Below are positions 20,968 to 28,471 of a stretch of DNA of 64,000 nt, piece by piece. The translations under genes and the position numbers were made by a program. The notes under the pieces are model-generated. The model saw only the letters and a list, made by a program, of their open reading frames with translations. It made no database searches and was not told where the DNA came from. Source of the stretch: Azospirillum lipoferum 4B (GTDB taxonomy: Bacteria; Pseudomonadota; Alphaproteobacteria; Azospirillales; Azospirillaceae); the NCBI RefSeq assembly GCF_000283655.1, contig NC_016585.1, positions 757,501 to 821,500 of the forward strand, written 5' to 3'. The stretch's first letter is position 1, and every line of letters starts with the position of its first letter.

Positions 20968-22167
20968 TCAGGTCTTCACATGCAGGTCGAACAGCCGGTC
21001 ATGTTCGGCCAGCGCGTAGCGGTCGGTCATGCCGGCGATGTAATCGGCCACATGGCGGGCACGCACCGCAAGGTCGGCGTCGCCGCCATGCCTGGCAATG
21101 TCGCGCTGCCATTCGGTCGGCAGGGTGTTGGGCTCGTCCATGAACAGCTGGAACAGGGCGCGCACCACGCGCTTGCACTTGCTCATCTCGCGGTTCACGC
21201 GATAGTGCCGGTACATGCGCTGGCGCAGGAAGGCGCGCAAGGGCCGCTGCGCCTCCAGCATCCCGTCGGAGAAGCTGACCATCGCCACCGGCAGGGCGCG
21301 CAGTTCGGCCGCGCTTCCCGGCCTGTGCTCCGCCAGCCGCCGCCGCGTCTCGGTCACCAGATCGACGACCATGGCGTTGATCATCCGCCGCACCGTCTCG
21401 TGGATCAGGCGGGAGCGCTCCAGCCCCGGATAGCGGTCGCAGACCTCGCGGACGAGCGGGCCGACCAGCGGCAACTCCGCCACCTCCTCGACCGTGAACA
21501 GGCCGGCGCGAAGGCCGTCGTCGATGTCATGGTTGTTGTAGGCGATGTCGTCGGCCAGCGCCGCCACCTGCGCCTCGGCCCCCGGATTGGTGTGCAGCTC
21601 CAGATCCCACTCGCCCTGGAAGGCGGCGATGGTGGTCGGCAGACGGTGACCGGGAAGCAGCGGCAGCAGCGGGCCGTTGTGCTTGACCACGCCTTCCACC
21701 GCTTCCCAGGTCAGGTTCAGCCCGTCGAATTCGGCATAGCGCCGTTCCAGCCGCGTCAGGATGCGCAGGGTCTGGTCGTTGTGGGCGAAGCCGCCATAGG
21801 GCTCCATGCAGGCGTTCAGCGCGTCTTCCCCGGCATGGCCGAAGGGGGTGTGACCCAGGTCGTGGGCCAGCGCCACCGCCTCCGCCAGATCCTCGTTCAG
21901 GGACAGCGTGCGGCTGATCGACCGCGCGATCTGCGCCACCTCCAGGCTGTGGGTCAGCCGGGTGCGGTAATAATCGCCCTCGTGATAGACGAAGACCTGC
22001 GTCTTGTGCTTCAGCCGGCGGAAGGCCCCGGAATGCACGATGCGGTCGCGGTCGCGCTGGAAGCACGAGCGCGTCGGGCTTTCCGGCTCCGCCACCAGCC
22101 GCCCGCGCGTGTCCGCCGGGTTGCAGGCATAGGGAGCCAGCCGATCGTGAAAACAGTCCTCCGTCAT
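20968..22167 (-). CDS. dgt: deoxyguanosinetriphosphate triphosphohydrolase-like
   Basis: 399-residue HD-superfamily enzyme that removes triphosphate from dNTPs. The HD metal site is visible as YYRTRLTHSLEVAQIA, LAHDLGHTPFGHAGE and ALADDIAYNNHDIDDG, preceded by the family signature SGAFRRLKHKTQVF. The start used is the ATG giving MTEDCFHDRL, the normal length. A much longer open frame continues to 23757, but it is antisense to erpA and xthA and has no coding character. It is the first gene of the dgt-argS-SPOR-nagZ run and faces erpA divergently. Confidence 0.94.
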   Translation of the reverse strand: MTEDCFHDRLAPYACNPADTRGRLVAEPESPTRSCFQRDRDRIVHSGAFRRLKHKTQVFVYHEGDYYRTRLTHSLEVAQIARSISRTLSLNEDLAEAVALAHDLGHTPFGHAGEDALNACMEPYGGFAHNDQTLRILTRLERRYAEFDGLNLTWEAVEGVVKHNGPLLPLLPGHRLPTTIAAFQGEWDLELHTNPGAEAQVAALADDIAYNNHDIDDGLRAGLFTVEEVAELPLVGPLVREVCDRYPGLERSRLIHETVRRMINAMVVDLVTETRRRLAEHRPGSAAELRALPVAMVSFSDGMLEAQRPLRAFLRQRMYRHYRVNREMSKCKRVVRALFQLFMDEPNTLPTEWQRDIARHGGDADLAVRARHVADYIAGMTDRYALAEHDRLFDLHVKT

Positions 22168-22293
22168 GGGCCGGACACTACCGGCGGGGGGACGCGGGTG
22201 CAACGGCGAAGGCGTGCTATGCCCCGGCCCCAGGGCCAGCGTCCGAACGAGCGTGCCAGAAGCGCAACGGTTCGGCGCAATCGTGCCCATACT

Positions 22294-22322
22294 TTGACGA
22301 AGGCATCGTTCCCCCTTACATT
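22294..22322 (+). promoter_or_regulatory. sigma-70-type promoter of erpA
   Basis: TTGACG at 22294-22299 and TACATT at 22317-22322 are separated by exactly 17 bases and lie 38 bases upstream of the erpA start, in the dgt-erpA divergent spacer. Confidence 0.6.
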
Positions 22323-22359
22323 TGTGGCAACTCCCGCATCGCACCAAAGGGGCCACCCC

Positions 22360-22716
22360 ATGCCCGATACCGCACTGCCCACCGAAGCCCGCATCCTCGC
22401 CGTCAGCGAGAGTGCCGCCAAGCGCGTCGCCTTCCTGATCGCGCAGGAGGGCAATCCGAAGCTGATGCTGCGCCTGACCGTGTCCGGCGGCGGCTGCTCC
22501 GGCTTCCAGTACGGCTTCAGCTTCGACGAGACCACGACCGACGAGGACCATGTCTTCGAGAAGGACGGCACCAAGGTGGTGACCGACGACGCCTCGCTCG
22601 ACCTGCTGGCCGGCGCCACGCTGGATTATGTCGAGGACCTGATGGGCGCCGCCTTCCAGATCAAGAACCCGAACGCCAGCGCGTCCTGCGGCTGCGGCAA
22701 CTCCTTCGCGGTCTAA
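22360..22716 (+). CDS. erpA: iron-sulfur cluster insertion protein ErpA
   Basis: 118-residue A-type iron-sulfur carrier (HesB/IscA/ErpA family). The three cluster-ligating cysteines are present: one in SGGGCSGFQYGFSF and two in the C-terminal SCGCGNSFAV. It hands [2Fe-2S] or [4Fe-4S] clusters to apoproteins. The gene is monocistronic behind a good promoter, divergent from dgt and 48 bases upstream of xthA. ErpA is preferred over IscA because there is no isc operon nearby and the ALDYVEDLMGAAFQIKNPNA-like region is ErpA-typical. Confidence 0.92.
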   Translation: MPDTALPTEARILAVSESAAKRVAFLIAQEGNPKLMLRLTVSGGGCSGFQYGFSFDETTTDEDHVFEKDGTKVVTDDASLDLLAGATLDYVEDLMGAAFQIKNPNASASCGCGNSFAV

Positions 22717-22764
22717 GGCCGCCGTCTGAAGCCAAAGATAAAGAAGAGAAGGCAGGCCTGTTTC

Positions 22765-23538
22765 GTGAAGATCGCCACCTGGAACGTCAACTCGGCGAAG
22801 GCCCGCCTTCCGCTGATCATCGACTGGCTGCGCACGACGTCCCCGGATGTCGTGCTCTTCCAGGAAATCAAATGCGAGACCGCCGCCTTCCCCGCTGCGG
22901 CGTTCGAGGAGCTCGGCTACCACGTCAATGCCGTCGGGCAGAAGGCCTACAACGGCGTCGCCTTGCTGTCGAAGGCTCCGGCCGAAGACGTGCTGACCCG
23001 CCTGCCCGGCGAGCCGGAGGACGAGCAGGCCCGCTATGTCGAGGCCACCGTGTCCGGCGTTCGCATCGCCTCGCTCTATCTGCCCAACGGCAACCCGGTG
23101 CCGGGGGAGAAGTTCGCCTACAAGCTGCGCTGGATGGATCGGCTGTACGACCATGCCCGGACCCTGCTGGCCCGGGAAATCCCGGTGGTGCTGGGCGGCG
23201 ACTACAACATCATCCCCGAGGCGCGCGACGTGTTCTCGCCGCAGGCCTTCGCCGGTGACGCCCTGTTCCGCCCGGAGTCGCGAGCCAAGTTCCGCGCCCT
23301 GTTGAATCTCGGCCTGACCGAGGCCTACCGCGCCCTGCATGACGACGACCGCGCCTATACCTTCTGGGATTATCAGGCCGGCAGCTGGCCGCGCGACAAC
23401 GGCCTGCGCATCGACCATTTCCTGCTGTCGCCGCAGGCCGCCGACCGTCTGGCCGGCTGCAGCATCGACCGCGGCCCGCGCGGTCTGGAAAAGGCGTCCG
23501 ATCACACCCCGGTGGTGCTGGAACTGCGCGACGCCTGA
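22765..23538 (+). CDS. xth: exodeoxyribonuclease III
   Basis: 257-residue metal-dependent AP endonuclease/3' exonuclease of the ExoIII (EEP) family. Visible motifs are KIATWNVNSAKAR, the catalytic Glu in LFQEIKCE, GGDYNIIPEARDV, LRIDHFLLS and the terminal SDHTPVVLEL with the catalytic His. It starts with GTG at 22765 and has only a weak upstream AAGG. It repairs abasic sites and blocked 3' ends. The full family length is present. Confidence 0.94.
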   Translation: MKIATWNVNSAKARLPLIIDWLRTTSPDVVLFQEIKCETAAFPAAAFEELGYHVNAVGQKAYNGVALLSKAPAEDVLTRLPGEPEDEQARYVEATVSGVRIASLYLPNGNPVPGEKFAYKLRWMDRLYDHARTLLAREIPVVLGGDYNIIPEARDVFSPQAFAGDALFRPESRAKFRALLNLGLTEAYRALHDDDRAYTFWDYQAGSWPRDNGLRIDHFLLSPQAADRLAGCSIDRGPRGLEKASDHTPVVLELRDA

Positions 23539-23655
23539 CCGCGGCCTGTGGAATCCGCGAAACAACAGCATTTTGTTAAAACTCTTGCCATTAAGATGGC
23601 TGCGCGGCCGGCATGACAACCGGCTGCCATGGTCACAGGGGGAGCGAAGGGCGGC

Positions 23656-24228
23656 ATGGCGTGGGGGCGCGACACTGGCCGGGAAGAGGTAAAACGGCTG
23701 CTGGCGGCGCTTGAACGTCAGGCGACCGAGGCGTCGCGGCTTGCCGAGCGGGCGCAACGCGACATCGGCGACGACCGTTTCGCCTCCTTCATCGATTTCC
23801 GCCGCAAGGTGGAGGAAATCCGCGCCCTGTTCGCCCTGACCGAGGAGCGGCTGCAGGGCGTCGACGAGTCGCGGCTGAGCGACCTTCGTGCCGAGTTCGA
23901 ACGGATGGACCTGCTGCTGACCCGCATGCTGGTGCGGGCGATGCGCAACTATTTCTCCGGAATGCGCCAGGATCAGGTCCTGCCCATCGGCGCCCGCGAA
24001 CTGTTCGAACCGGAGCTGCGCAGCATCGACCAGACCCGCGCCCGTCTGCTGAGTCCGCGCTATGCCGACCGGGTGGCCGCGGATGTGCTGGACGATCTGG
24101 ACGCCACCGCGGAGCTGATCCGCAAGACCATCGCCCGCGCCCCCAGCCTTCCCGACTTCTCCGACAGCCCCAGCCCGCCCAAACCGACCCGGCGCCTGCG
24201 CACGCTTGGCCGCCCGATCCGGAATTGA
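23656..24228 (+). CDS. helical protein of unknown function
   Basis: 190-residue protein I cannot place in a family. It is strongly alpha-helical and charged, with regularly spaced leucines (EEVKRLLAALERQATEASRL, LFALTEERLQGV, FERMDLLLTRMLVRAMRNYF), suggesting a coiled-coil or helical bundle. There is no signal peptide or membrane segment, and the C-terminus is Pro/Arg-rich. The ATG at 23656 is preferred because GAAGG lies five bases upstream; an in-frame ATG at 23629 would add nine residues. It stands alone between xth and tRNA-Ser. Confidence 0.65.
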   Translation: MAWGRDTGREEVKRLLAALERQATEASRLAERAQRDIGDDRFASFIDFRRKVEEIRALFALTEERLQGVDESRLSDLRAEFERMDLLLTRMLVRAMRNYFSGMRQDQVLPIGARELFEPELRSIDQTRARLLSPRYADRVAADVLDDLDATAELIRKTIARAPSLPDFSDSPSPPKPTRRLRTLGRPIRN

Positions 24229-24299
24229 GGGGCAAATCGCAGCACCTTGCGCGCGACACTTGACCCACCGCGACGCATTCGCTACTCCCGTGGGCCTGG

Positions 24300-24389
24300 G
24301 GAAGAGTGGCCGAGTGGTTTAAGGCAACGGTCTTGAAAACCGTCGTAGGTGTGAGCCTACCGTGGGTTCGAATCCCACCTCTTCCGCCA
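24300..24389 (+). tRNA. tRNA-Ser (anticodon TGA)
   Basis: 90-base class II tRNA. Acceptor GGAAGAG pairs with CTCTTCC. The D arm has GGCCGAGTGGTTTAAGGC, the anticodon TGA is at 24334-24336 in the loop CTTGAAA, the long variable arm is GTAGGTGTGAGCCTAC, the T loop is GGTTCGAATCC, and CCA is encoded at 24387-24389. Its 3' end serves as the integration site of the island that follows. Confidence 0.97.
24376..24389. repeat. attL core: 3' end of tRNA-Ser
   Basis: CACCTCTTCCGCCA at the tRNA 3' end recurs exactly at 40047-40060. Upstream of the core, GGTTC is also shared at the same distance, as if six bases between were diverged. Integration here keeps the tRNA intact, as tyrosine integrases usually do. 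Confidence 0.85.
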
Positions 24390-24396
24390 GAATTTG

Positions 24397-24441
24397 AGGC
24401 CAGCGCGTTGATTTCAAACAGAAATCCGCTCTGGCCTTTTT
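24397..24441 (+). terminator. hairpin terminator downstream of tRNA-Ser, island side
   Basis: AGGCCAG (24397-24403) pairs with CTGGCCT (24431-24437). An inner stem GATTTC/GAAATC (24410-24415 with 24421-24426) stacks on it, and TTTTT follows. It lies on the island side of the junction, so the island supplies the terminator of the tRNA it entered. Confidence 0.6.
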
Positions 24442-24446
24442 CATTT

Positions 24447-24465
24447 CCCCACGCTTTACCCCACA
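24447..24465. repeat. terminal direct repeat, possible integrase arm site (left copy)
   Basis: 19-bp CCCCACGCTTTACCCCACA matches 39907-39925 at 18 of 19 positions in direct orientation. It lies 58 bases inside the left core; the partner lies 122 bases inside the right core. Confidence 0.6.
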
Positions 24466-24703
24466 CTTTGAAGCGGATTGGGACGGCTGTTTGCGGACGG
24501 TCGCGGATGGTGCGAGGGGAAAGGGCATGTGCGTTACAGGACTCGTGTAACGCATAAATCGGCCCGTCCGTCAGACGTACAAGACCCCCTCCCGCCGGCT
24601 GTCGCCCTCGTAGACGCTGGGGCCGGTTTCGCCGGCAAGGATGCGCCCCACGGCCATGGCCGCGGTGACGTGCCAGCGACACTGCGATAGTGGAGCGTTG
24701 CCC

Positions 24704-25546
24704 CTACTTGCATTGCAGGTCCCACGCGAAAGGTGCCGCCCCCTGATAAAGCGCGGTCGCGGCGACCACGGCGAAGGGTTGCCCCTCGAACGTCACTACG
24801 TCCCCCGGCTTCGGCGCATTGGTGCAGCCGGCGGCGGTCAAGCGATCCTGCATGATGATGATCCGCCGGGTTCCGGTCACGACGGCTCCCGCCATGGCGT
24901 CGTCATAGCCCGCCATCCCGGCCAACACGGGATAGTCGCGGGCGAAGGTCAGCGTCACAGGCGCCCCGGCAGCGGCGGGCGCGGCCAGCGCCGGGGCGAT
25001 GCCCGCGCCGTCGAAGCGGCCAGATGCGGCTGTGGTGCTGGTGGTGATGGTGTAGACCACAGCCCCGATGGTTACGCGGTCGCCCGGCCGAAGCTGGCCG
25101 CCTACCAGGGTGCCGGCAATGTCGATCGACACAGCCCCGGCCGGCGCTGGTGCCGCCATGGCCCATTCGCTGCCCCGTGGGGGGTTCTGGTCTCGCCCCT
25201 CCCCGGACACGCTCCGGTACAGGATCGGGGCGCCCCACAGCACGCCACAGCTCCACACCAGCCCGTGCGGGTCATCCTCGGGGTGATAGGGCGTGCCGGT
25301 GATGGTATAGGCCATGGCGCCCACCCGGAACACGCCGCCAGCGGCAGGATCTGGCACCTCGGACGCGCGCACGTCGAAAGAGAGGCTGGAGAGGTAGACC
25401 GTCACCGGGCCGAACTTCACCGGCTTGCCGCCACCCTCCCGGATGACGCGGCAGGGGGTGGGCGATCCGCCGGACGGGGTGTAGGTCGCAGCCTCCCCGA
25501 AGGTCAGGAAGGACGGGGCGACGGCGAAGCGGTCGAAGTCGATCAT
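24704..25546 (-). CDS. gpFII-like head-tail stopper with C-terminal extension
   Basis: 280-residue last gene of the head module. The first 100 residues (MIDFDRFAVAPSF ... VFRVGAMAYTITGTPYHPED ... GLVW) follow the pattern of lambda gpFII-like joining proteins: an N-terminal helix, then a beta barrel ending in a G-x-Y-x-I-x(3)-P-x-x-D strand. The remaining 180 residues add two similar beta strands (GDRVTIGAVVYTIT and GDVVTFEGQPFAVV), making it more than twice the normal size. It lies about 80 bases after the DUF2190 gene, and nothing follows before the tRNA. It could cap the head and present a docking surface for a helper tail (inference). Confidence 0.55.
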   Translation of the reverse strand: MIDFDRFAVAPSFLTFGEAATYTPSGGSPTPCRVIREGGGKPVKFGPVTVYLSSLSFDVRASEVPDPAAGGVFRVGAMAYTITGTPYHPEDDPHGLVWSCGVLWGAPILYRSVSGEGRDQNPPRGSEWAMAAPAPAGAVSIDIAGTLVGGQLRPGDRVTIGAVVYTITTSTTAASGRFDGAGIAPALAAPAAAGAPVTLTFARDYPVLAGMAGYDDAMAGAVVTGTRRIIIMQDRLTAAGCTNAPKPGDVVTFEGQPFAVVAATALYQGAAPFAWDLQCK

Positions 25547-25629
25547 GGGGCACCGGAGGGGAAGATAGAGGGGGCGCGGCCTTCCCCGGCCGGGGTCGGG
25601 CGGGCCGCGCGCCCGTCATATGTGGCGGA

Positions 25630-25977
25630 TCAGGACGCGGCGACGGTGGACACGCCGTCCAGGCGCACCTTGACCGTCCCGGCCCCGTTGCCGGCGGCCT
25701 GGATGGCGGCACCGATGGGATAGCGGCCGGTGCCCGGCGCATCGCACCGATGGTTGGTCGCATCCCAGGACACCAAGCCCCCGGCCGCAATGACCGCCGT
25801 GCCCAGCTTGGGCAACTCGTAGACGCCTACGATTGCCAGCGACACCGGTTCGCCTTCGGTCGCCGTGGTCGCGGCCACGCCGAACAGCGCGCCAACGATG
25901 ACGCCGCCCCCGCTGGTGACGCCGCCGGCCGGGGCCGCGACGTTGATCGAGGCGCCGTTGTGAACGAAGTTCTTCAT
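25630..25977 (-). CDS. DUF2190 capsid decoration-like protein
   Basis: 115-residue Gly/Ala/Val-rich small beta protein. The profile MKNFVHNGASINVAAPAGGV then GVIVGALFGVAATTATEGEP and GVYELPK is typical of the DUF2190 family found directly beside phage capsid genes and thought to decorate or cement the shell. It lies three bases after the gpW-like gene and 83 bases before the stopper-like gene, all in one transcription unit. Confidence 0.8.
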   Translation of the reverse strand: MKNFVHNGASINVAAPAGGVTSGGGVIVGALFGVAATTATEGEPVSLAIVGVYELPKLGTAVIAAGGLVSWDATNHRCDAPGTGRYPIGAAIQAAGNGAGTVKVRLDGVSTVAAS

Positions 25978-25980
25978 GGG

Positions 25981-26196
25981 TTAGATCCCCTTACTGGATG
26001 AAACGCGGATGAAGGAGGCGCGCGGCGCGGTGCCGGCGGCGGCGATCTGCCGATCAAGGGCGGCCAGGGCGGCGGCCATTTCGGCGTCGCTCTTGAACTC
26101 CGTCTCCTTGCCGCCGTAGACCACGCGCCGCGCGCCGCTGTAGCGGGCCGCCTGGAGCGCGTCCCGCCACGAAATGAGGTCAGCCAGCGCCGCCAT
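25981..26196 (-). CDS. gpW-like head-tail connector
   Basis: 71-residue protein that matches the size and pattern of lambda gpW: two helices flanking a short hairpin, here RDALQAARYSGARRVVYGGK then TEFKSDAEMAAALAALDRQI. gpW-type proteins bind the portal ring after packaging and stop DNA leakage. The ATG at 26196 lies two bases after the capsid gene stop. A longer open frame upstream overlaps the capsid gene out of frame and is spurious. Confidence 0.75.
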   Translation of the reverse strand: MAALADLISWRDALQAARYSGARRVVYGGKETEFKSDAEMAAALAALDRQIAAAGTAPRASFIRVSSSKGI

Positions 26197-26198
26197 GG

Positions 26199-28139
26199 TC
26201 AGCCGTTGCCAGCGTTGTGGTGGGCGCCCCGGAAGTCGATGACGCCATAACCGAAGTCCAGCCCGGCCCGGACCTTCACCGCCTGGGTATCGAAATCGGT
26301 TTCCGTCTTGATCTGCGGACCTTCGGACCCGGCCACGTAGCCATAGACCACGGTCGGGCAAATCGCGGGGTCCGCCATCACATACCAGCCGTTGCCGGTG
26401 ATGTTGGCGTCGACAATCAGATCCATCATCCCGGCCCAGGGGTTGGTGTCGCCGGCCTTGGCCGGGGTGATGCTCGCCAGAACCTGCCGCCCCTCCAACT
26501 CCTTGTCCGGCCCGACCACCAGGAACCGCGGCGTCAGGTTGAGCGGGATACCGTCCAGCGACTTCATCTTGCGCAGCGCCGCCACCGCGGCGCCGACGCT
26601 CGCAACGGTGATGGCCGCACCGGCGGCGGCCTTGTTGCCGTGGTCGGCGTGGAACAGCGTCTTGCCGTCCGACATGACTGGGTTGACGGTCAGCAGGCCA
26701 TAGACCAGCCGGTTTTCGTCCGCCGCGGTGCGGATGGCGATCATGCTGGAGAAGTCCGACAGCGCCGACAGATCGTCGTTCACCAGGGCGCGGCGCCCGA
26801 TGATGATCCCCGTGGCGAACTCGGCCGCGGAGACCTGTTCCCGGTTCTCCGACATGGTGCCGTAATTCACCTCTCCCGACTCGGCGAGGTTCTGGAAGGA
26901 CGGGAAATCCCCCACGCGAAGGAACTTGTGCGGCTTGAAATCGGTGAAGCCGCGCCGGGCCGCCCACTGGCGATAGGTCGGGTTGGCGGCGGCGTAGCGC
27001 GCCAGCAGGATCTTGTTGCCGGCGTCGGCCAGCAGCAGCGGGAAATCCCCGGTGGTGTGCGCCCCGATGGCGCGTTCCATCAGCGCGTTCTGGTCGAAGC
27101 GGTTGAAGCGCTGCCCCCGCGCTACGGCCAGTTCACCCACCATGTCCAGCGCGCGGTGCCCCATGAACTCGCGCGCCCGGCCCTCGGGCTTCACCAGACC
27201 GGGAGCGAGGCGGGCGGCCAGCGCATCGGCCATGCTCCGGCGGATGGCGCTGGGGTCGGTGTGGTCGGTGCCGATCATGATCGGCGCGGCGTTGGAAATG
27301 GCGACGCCACCGCGGCGGGCCAGATCGGCGAAGGCGGCGGCACGGGCGGCCTCGACGGTGGCGCCGTTGTCGATCAGGCTGTCCGCGAAGCTGGCCGGCA
27401 GACCAGCCACATGGGCGATGGTGCGGATTTCCCGGTTGATTTGGGCGCGGGTGCCGTCCGTCGGGGGCGGGTTGCCGGCGGCGGGCGCGGGGGCAGGTGC
27501 GGGGGCCGGCGTGGGGGCGCCGTTGTCGTTTTCCGCGTCACGGACGCATCCGCCGAAAGAGGCGCATCCCTTCGGCGTGGCGCACGCCTCGCACGGCTTG
27601 AAATCCGGGTTCGGGTTCGCGGTGGGCATGGTGGTGTTGCTCCTGACGATAGCGCCCGCATCAACGGGCACGGGGGTGAAACTCAGCTCGTAGGGTTCCC
27701 AGGCGACGGCGCGGAAGACGCGCAAGCCGTCGCGGCGCCCGACCACCTGCCAGCGGGTGACGCGGTAGCCGAGCGAGACGCCGCGGACGATCCCGTCGCC
27801 AACGTCCTGCATCAGCTCGTCAGCCGCCGGCTTGCGGGAGAAGCGCACCGTTGCGTGGATCTGTCCGCCGGCCGCCAGCGCCGCCGTGTTCACCACGCCC
27901 ACCGCGTTGTCGGTGGTAGCGCGATGGTCCTTCAGCGCCGGCCCGCCGACGAAGCGCGCAAGGTCGGCTCCGGCCGCGTCCAGTTCTTCAATCCAGGCTT
28001 CGGCCGTGCCGTCCGGGGCCGGGGCCTTGCGAACGGCCGGGGCCAACCCGGACAGGGCCACCACATCGACCGTGCGGGTCTCCCGGTTGAGCGTGGCCGG
28101 GGTGGTGCCGCCAAGCGCGCGGGTCAACGTGTTGCTCAT
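26199..28139 (-). CDS. prohead protease/major capsid protein fusion
   Basis: 646-residue fusion. Residues 1 to about 165 are an HK97-type prohead serine protease: His72 in LKDHRATTDN and Ser122 in RGVSLGYRV are the expected catalytic residues. A linker follows with four cysteines (183, 186, 192, 198) and a Pro/Ala run (about 209-225). The capsid part runs from about residue 300 to the end (GELAVARGQRFNRFD ... TDFKPHKFLRVGDFPSFQ ... NPVMSDGKTLFHADHGN ... ITGNGWYVMADP). The protease and shell are usually separate genes, so the fused form may set a one-to-one ratio or act as an internal scaffold. It overlaps the preceding small gene by four bases. Confidence 0.88.
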   Translation of the reverse strand: MSNTLTRALGGTTPATLNRETRTVDVVALSGLAPAVRKAPAPDGTAEAWIEELDAAGADLARFVGGPALKDHRATTDNAVGVVNTAALAAGGQIHATVRFSRKPAADELMQDVGDGIVRGVSLGYRVTRWQVVGRRDGLRVFRAVAWEPYELSFTPVPVDAGAIVRSNTTMPTANPNPDFKPCEACATPKGCASFGGCVRDAENDNGAPTPAPAPAPAPAAGNPPPTDGTRAQINREIRTIAHVAGLPASFADSLIDNGATVEAARAAAFADLARRGGVAISNAAPIMIGTDHTDPSAIRRSMADALAARLAPGLVKPEGRAREFMGHRALDMVGELAVARGQRFNRFDQNALMERAIGAHTTGDFPLLLADAGNKILLARYAAANPTYRQWAARRGFTDFKPHKFLRVGDFPSFQNLAESGEVNYGTMSENREQVSAAEFATGIIIGRRALVNDDLSALSDFSSMIAIRTAADENRLVYGLLTVNPVMSDGKTLFHADHGNKAAAGAAITVASVGAAVAALRKMKSLDGIPLNLTPRFLVVGPDKELEGRQVLASITPAKAGDTNPWAGMMDLIVDANITGNGWYVMADPAICPTVVYGYVAGSEGPQIKTETDFDTQAVKVRAGLDFGYGVIDFRGAHHNAGNG

Positions 28140-28471
28140 GATGCGAGTCCTCCCGCGCTGGTGACGGTCACGGCTCCGAGATGTCGGGTCGGATCGTCCG
28201 TCCAGACCGACACCCGGTCGCCACCGCGCACGACAAATCGCTCAATGACGAAGGGGCAAAGGATGGCGTCCCCGGCGGTCGCGGTGGCGTCCGGCCCGAT
28301 GGCAATACGGCACGGGGCCGAGCAGGCGACGCGCACCACCCCAGCGGCCAGCGGCGGCGTGTGGACTGCCAGCGGGCCGTCGGCGGTCCACCCCAGGGCG
28401 TGGGTGTCGCCAAGGCGGATGTAGGGGAGCGGTTCGCCATTCTCGAACCGGGCAGCCTCAATGGCGCTCAT
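28136..28471 (-). CDS. small protein of the head module, unknown function
   Basis: 111-residue protein rich in short beta strands (VRVACSAPCRIAIGPDATAT, FVIERFVVRGGDRVSVWTDD), with no signal peptide. It overlaps the portal gene by four bases and the protease-capsid gene by four bases, so the three are translationally coupled. Position between portal and protease suggests a minor head or decoration protein. I do not recognise the family. Confidence 0.65.
   Translation of the reverse strand: MSAIEAARFENGEPLPYIRLGDTHALGWTADGPLAVHTPPLAAGVVRVACSAPCRIAIGPDATATAGDAILCPFVIERFVVRGGDRVSVWTDDPTRHLGAVTVTSAGGLAS

Larger units (their letters stand above)
24390..24703. other. left end of the island, no gene
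   Basis: No credible reading frame in about 310 bases. It holds the hairpin terminator, CCCCACGCTTTACCCCACA (24447-24465), which recurs with one mismatch at 39907-39925 in the same orientation, and several GCGGA-type words (24474-24520). These are plausible integrase arm-binding sites. Confidence 0.5.

Noticed and set aside
22168-23757. long upstream extension of the dgt frame
   Set aside because: It is antisense to erpA and xth and has no similarity to the HD family; the ATG at 22167 gives the normal Dgt length.
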